Of a DNA stretch of 64,000 nucleotides, positions 58,876 to 64,000 are shown piece by piece. A program made the position numbers and the translations under genes. A model generated the notes under the pieces. That model ran no database searches. It was not told where the DNA came from and saw nothing but the letters and a program-made list of their open reading frames with translations. Source of the DNA: Hericium rajendrae. Taxonomy: Eukaryota > Basidiomycota > Agaricomycetes > Russulales > Hericiaceae. How positions within the stretch are numbered: position 1 is the first letter of the stretch; every line of letters begins with the position of its first letter. The stretch is from NCBI GenBank assembly GCA_033439255.1, contig CM065890.1, forward strand, positions 1,178,001 through 1,242,000, given 5' to 3'.

Positions 58876-59868
58876 GGTAAGGAAATAGAGAATGATGCTC
58901 TGGGGAAATACTGGGTCGGGATTTCTCTTTAAGAAGGAAATGCAGCAAAGCCCGAATCACGTACCCACGTCCAAGAGAAGGGTCATGGACGCCTCATGAC
59001 AGGATAATTGTGCCCGGGACAATCAAGCCATACGAAGGACATCTGTTATCACAAGACGTGAATCCTCACCAGCCTTGAGGCGATCGAGGAACACATTACC
59101 AAATCGTTGGGGTGATAAGAATTCCGCAAAACTTTCCAATACCTAGAATTTCTCTGAGACTAGAACATGTGGGGTTATTCTTTCCCTTCGGCGTCCCATA
59201 GGCATGTCACGAGCGGAGGAAACGCGCAGAGGCTACGCACTGCGGCACGGTCGTAACGGAGTCTGCCTTAATATCTCCGCTTTTCCGACACGATCGCTCT
59301 CTGAGTGCGATGAATTCAAAGGGATAAGCATCAGTTCAGAGAAGGCACTGAAAAATATGTTCCTCAGTCCGCAGGCGTTTCCTTCCTGTGATAGATTGCC
59401 CAAATGAATGGGCCAAAAGACGCTGGTCCGTTGCGTCAAGAAAACCACCGATGGATTTGCCGCCATGACGAGATATGTTCCCATGTTATCTAAACTTAAA
59501 TTCAAGATAGTTCCGGTGGCGGCGCCTTGGGCATTGAGAACGACCTGCCTGTACTGTGATCGAGGATGTTCGTGCCGTGGAGCCTCCCATTCGGAGAACA
59601 TGTCACCTTTCGGAGGAATCGCTTGTACGTGCCTCGACAAATGCGTGAGTACCTAGATAGACATACTTCGCCTCATCTTCGTGTTTCAGGATCGTATCAC
59701 GAGCCACTGCATGCGGATGTCCGAGCGCACACAGATGGTCGCGATGAACCCTAGAGCGTTTTCGAAACTCAGTGGCCCGATTTGCGGAGTAGATAGGAGA
59801 AAAGGCTTACCAGGGCTTGTATAAAAGGGTAACGATAACACAGAAAAAGTGGTAGTCTTTCATCCCCC
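58876..59868. other. Divergent region upstream of agmatinase and MATE genes
   Basis: 993 bp. A TATAAAAG at 59820-59827, 42-49 bp from the MATE ATG, is the clearest signal. No gene seen. Confidence 0.5.
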
Positions 59869-61918
59869 ATGGCCGACGTAGACGAGACTCAACTGCTGCT
59901 AGCGACGACCGCAGGCACTGAAGATTCGAACATACCCGATTTGGAAGGGTCACACCGGCCACGCGGCGAGTCTTTCGAAATCGTGGCCCTCTGTAGGAAC
60001 TCCATCCCGGGTCTGTCTTCTTCCACTGTGCAATTCCAAGCGATGCTTATCTTTCTGCAAAACTATAGTCATCCTCTCGTACATCCTGCAGAACTCCATC
60101 CAGACCGTATCTGTCCTCATCGTCGGGCGTCTCGGTCCAGATGAACTATCGGCCGCCGCCTTCTCTCTCATGTTGGCCTTCGTGACTGGCTAGTACTGCT
60201 TTTCTCATTCATCATTGACCCGCATGATCCCACGTTGTCGTTTGTTATCACATAGGCTGGTGCGTGGCATTGGGTGGAACAACTGCCCTTGACACGCTAG
60301 GCTCGCAGGCCTTCACTGGAGGCAAGCGCTCAACCGACTTGTCGATTCACTTGCAGCGGTGTATACTCTTGTTATGGATACTTTTCATACCGGTTTGTAT
60401 TGCCTGGGCAAACATCGAGCCTATTCTCATCGGCCTTGGCCAAGACAAACGTCTTAGCCAAGATACGCAGAGCTACCTCCGCATCCTCATGTTTGGCGGA
60501 CCGGGCTACATCGCGTTCGAAAGCTTGAAAAAATATCTTCAGTGTCAAGGTACGAACTTACGCCGATGATAGTTTTGATCTAATTAGTACACTTCTAGGT
60601 ATCATGGACGCATCCACGATCGTGCTATTGATTATTTCACCGATCAACGCGCTGCTCAATATCGCACTCGTGCATTACACGTCGCTGAGACTCCTGGGAT
60701 CCGCATTCGCGCTTTCCGTTACGTATTGGCTTGCCTTCGGTGTGCTATCGATATACGTTTATTTGTCCCCTTCCCATCGACGAAATAGGACTTGGGGAGG
60801 GTTACAACCCCGACTTGTGCTTGACGCGCAGAGCTGCATTGTGTTTCTCAAATTGGCTCTTCCTGGAATCCTGATGGTGGGGACAGAATGGTGAGTGGTG
60901 CTTCCACGCAACATTTGTATGCTGAATGAAGCTTCAGGGCAGCTTTCGAAATAGTTGCTCTAGCCGCCGGTCGATTAGGCTCCGTCCCTCTGGCCGCGCA
61001 GGCTGTCATTATGACCACGGATCAAAGTACGTTGACATCGATGCTCGTCAAACTTCGCTCATTCAGACTTCATTCAGTCCTCAATACCATTCCATTTGGA
61101 ATCGGTGCGGCCCTTGTCGTGAGCTACCCAGCTCCATGTTTCCTGATTGGTTTTTAGGCATCGCTGCTTCTACACGGGTAGGAAACCTCATTGGGGCCCG
61201 GGACGCTAATGGCGCTAAGGCTGCTGGCCATACTTCCGCACTCTTGAGCATGATCACAGGCTTCGTTGTGATGATCGTCCTGATATGTGTCAAGGACGTG
61301 AGTATCCACGTTACGCTGCTGCTTACGGCCCTCTTACCGATATTCTTTCTCAGGTGTATGGCTACATTTTCAGCGATGACGAAGCGGTCGTGCGTCTTGT
61401 CGCTCAAGTGATGCCTCTTGTGGCTTCTTTCCAGGTCCGGAGCTTCTTCTAACTGTACCCGCTCTGATTCGAAATCCATATGCCAGATTGCGGATGGTCT
61501 AGCCGGATCCTGTGGGGGAGTACTTCGTGGACTAGGTCTGTCGAATCATTTTCCTGGCAAGTCACGGCATCACCTGATGACAAGGTTCAATAAGGACGGC
61601 AGCATTTGGGAGCGCTCTTCAACCTCATTGCATATTACGTTATGGCTCTTCCTATGGGCATGGCGCTTGCATTTCATTGGCAGCTCGGGCTACGAGGCCT
61701 GTGGGTTGGTACGTCTTGGGGTCCTTTTCTCTATTCGGCGTTCAGCTGATTGCCAAATGCGCGCTCGTGTCTGGTGCGTAGGTCAGGTCGTGGCATTGTT
61801 TATTGTGGGACTAGGAGAATATACGGTCGTCTGGCTTGACACAGACTGGGAGAAAGAAGTAGAGAGAAGTATCGAAAGGAATGAAGCAGCGGAATTCGGG
61901 GACGAATCATTTGACTAG
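59869..61918 (+). CDS. MATE-family multidrug/toxin efflux transporter
   Basis: Start [24 protein letters not shown] helices: [20 protein letters not shown] with [80 protein letters not shown] with [87 protein letters not shown] with [55 protein letters not shown], and a last [31 protein letters not shown]-like and [10 protein letters not shown] are diagnostic. H+/Na+-driven exporter of organic cations or toxic metabolites. Acidic C-terminus ends EFGDESFD. Appears intact after removing about ten introns. Confidence 0.93.
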
Positions 61919-62287
61919 CGTCCACATAACGTTGACGCTATTTCCACGACGCACCGTAGCCTGTCAAACGTGTAAAAGAATCCCTATCTTTTTACTCCTG
62001 CCAGTTTATTCCATGTATATTGTCGTCTCAGCCATGCAGATGATAGTGATATGTTCATGAGAATGTTTTTCGTTCTATATTCTGTCCTCCAATGTCGAGC
62101 GCATATGCTGTACCACGACAGTTGCCTTTCTAAGACAGGTCAGTGCGTCATCGCATTCTCAGGCTGAGACCTCTTGTTCCAACCTCCTTGGCATCTACGA
62201 CATGAACTCCACCATCGCCTCGTCCTTGTTCCTGACCTTGTATCCACCATAAGCGTACAATCCTGAACTATTGGCTTTTACGACACC
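61919..62287. other. Intergenic region
   Basis: 369 bp of MATE 3' flank and promoter of the TIM-barrel gene; nothing recognised. Confidence 0.4.
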
Positions 62288-63720
62288 ATGACGAACGACT
62301 TGCTCTTGCTGCCAACATGCTACGCGACGCCGTCAGCGGGCATGCACCCGTCGCACACGCTTCCCCTAAAGCTGGACGCGATTGCTGAAGCTGGCTTCAA
62401 GCTCGTCGAGATAGCATTCCCGGACCTTGAAGGTTATGCCAAGCAGCTGCATCCCGAGTACACCAAATTGGACCGCGCGGGAAGAGGAGACCTCGATGCC
62501 TTGTGCCATACGGCTAGGGAAGTCAAGAAGCTCTGTGCAGAGTTAGGGGTCGAGATCTTGGCGGTACATCCGTGAGTAGAAATTTTGTCCATCTGGTAAT
62601 TAATTCTCTCAACGGCTTTCGGTGACCTTATTATAGCTTCTCTGAGTTCGAAGGTTACGAAGACCCGAGCAAGAGAGAGCAGGGCTTTGCACGAGCCCAT
62701 TCGTGGTTCAAAGTGCTCACAGTACGTATTGATCGCTTCGACGTGATCAGACTTTAATTAATTGCTCATCTCTCCCAAGGCTTTAGGCTGTCAGATGATG
62801 CAGATTGGCTCGTCTGACGATCCGTCCTCGAGTCCCAATCTCGACGTCATTGCGCGTGATCTGCGCCAGCTAGCGGATGAGGCTATGAAGCAAGATCCTC
62901 CTATCAGGTTGTAAGTAGATGTTCCGTGAGACCCTCGAGTTTTAAAGTGACGGGCCGAAAAGAGCATATGAAATGTGGGCGTGGGGCGCACACGTGTAGG
63001 CTGTTCCGTGTTTAGAGTGGGATTGCTCCACTCATCTTGAAATTCCCCGCTCAGAAATACATGGGAACACACATGGGAAGTGTGTAAACGCGTCGACCGA
63101 CCGAATTTCGGTCTTTGTCTGGATACTTTCCAGATCTGTGGTACGCGCCCCCATGCTTTTAGTCGTGATTGCAATCTTATCACCCTATCAGCCCGCACAT
63201 TCGCCGATCCGACTGCTCCCAATCGCCTTGCACCTCATGCAGAGCTCCGGCTCACCACGACTTTAGCTGACTTGACAGAAGTCTTCTCAGTACCCGCTGC
63301 CCGCGACAAGATTTTCTATCTTCAAATATCTGATGGCTCGCGGAAGGTTAGGCCAGACGATCTGCAGAAAAAGGCCAAGGAGCTGGGGATCAGTCCGCTC
63401 TATGCCTGGTCAAATTCGTGGCGGCCTTTGCCATTCATGAATGAAATCGAGAATGGCGAAGATTTCGGCGGATATCTTCCTGTCGTGGATGTCGTTGCTG
63501 CCATTTTGAGGACTGGCTATCGAGGCCCTCTGTCTTACGAGGTAATTGCTCACGCCATTTTCCAGCTTTTCATGGGGCTAGATGGAATGTTCATTAGGTC
63601 TTCTACGAAGACGACATGGCGAAGGATGATCCCAGTGTTCCTCTCAAGTGGGCCATGGCTGCTCAGAAAGCTCACAAGAAGCTGATTTATGAACTAGAGA
63701 AGAGAGGTTTTATTGAGTGA
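62288..63720 (+). CDS. TIM-barrel sugar phosphate isomerase/epimerase-like (dehydroshikimate dehydratase-like)
   Basis: Start MTNDLLLLPTCYATPSAGMH. AP-endonuclease-2/xylose-isomerase-like barrel: LKLDAIAEAGFKLVEIAFPD, KKLCAELGVEILAVHPFSEF with EGYEDPSKREQGF, ALGCQMMQIGSSDDPSSSPN, ARDLRQLADEAM, AYEMWAWGAHVNTWEHTWEV, NFGLCLDTFQICARTFADPT, KIFYLQISDGSRK, LPVVDVVAAILRTGYRGPLS with YEVFYEDDMAKDD, and end IYELEKRGFIE. Metal ligands of the family (Glu in YEMWAW, Asp/His in CLDTF, Glu in SYEVF) are present. Such fungal proteins are commonly called 3-dehydroshikimate dehydratase (quinate catabolism), but the substrate is not proved by sequence. The TGA at 63718-63720 overlaps a GTGAGT; a further exon downstream cannot be excluded. 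Confidence 0.85.
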
Positions 63721-64000
63721 GTACGCTCGATGCGTCTTCGTCCAGGTCATTCACATAACTTGCCTGCAGAGATACGTAAGGCCTGTTTCATGCCAATTTT
63801 GGCTCTTATGTATCACTTTGCATTCCAGTGTACTGCTCGTACCCGGACCATCCGATCCGATTTCCATCATGCCGTTCTAAAGCTGCAACTCGACCGGGCT
63901 GCATTCAGCCTGTTCTGTTGACTCGGACCGGCGCATGATGTGGAATCCCTTTCGGACGAACCTGTTTTACGGCTTTCCCAGGTAAGTATGGTCGGAGCGT

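Overview
The window looks like a gene-dense stretch of a basidiomycete (probably Agaricomycete) nuclear genome. Nearly every gene is cut by short introns of about 45-65 nt with GTRNGT-type donors and CTNAC/CTGAC branch sites, intergenic gaps are small, coding exons are GC-rich, and the protein set (SYG1/XPR1, VPS16, LSM8, ATP10, histone H2A, BTG/Tob-domain protein) is fungal. I saw no rRNA, tRNA or CRISPR array. Exon structures were built by eye from splice signals and reading frames, so gene ends are firmer than every internal junction.

Region 1 (1-32 kb) is core housekeeping sequence. It holds a partial Tim44-like/mL45-type mitochondrial gene, a CHCHD2/Mix17 twin-CX9C protein, a haloacid dehalogenase, an SPX-EXS phosphate exporter, VPS16 head to head with a short-chain dehydrogenase, an arrestin-like protein, a 3.4-kb gene-poor stretch with a degenerate ~240-290 bp tandem repeat, a MAT2B/RmlD-type reductase with a GC-AG intron, a small unknown gene, an RMD1/DUF155 protein, a triose-phosphate-family transporter head to head with LSM8, a GT61 glycosyltransferase, histone H2A head to head with ATP10.

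Region 2 (32-52 kb) is accessory and duplicated. It has three intact alpha/beta hydrolase-3 (HSL-type) paralogues, a fourth that is a pseudogene invaded by an antisense, intron-bearing piece of a GNAT acetyltransferase gene, a small dimeric alpha-beta-barrel (ABM-like) protein, and two MFS permease paralogues. It also contains an 847-bp Tc1/mariner-type non-autonomous element and a relic of the SPFH gene that lies whole about 9 kb away. A BTG/Tob-domain gene sits between the two MFS genes. The mixture of esterases, a monooxygenase-like barrel and sugar-permease-like transporters suggests, but does not prove, a lineage-specific uptake/catabolic cluster.

Region 3 (54-64 kb) returns to single-copy genes: an SPFH/Band-7 protein, a secreted agmatinase-type ureohydrolase, a MATE transporter and a TIM-barrel sugar phosphate isomerase/epimerase-like enzyme.
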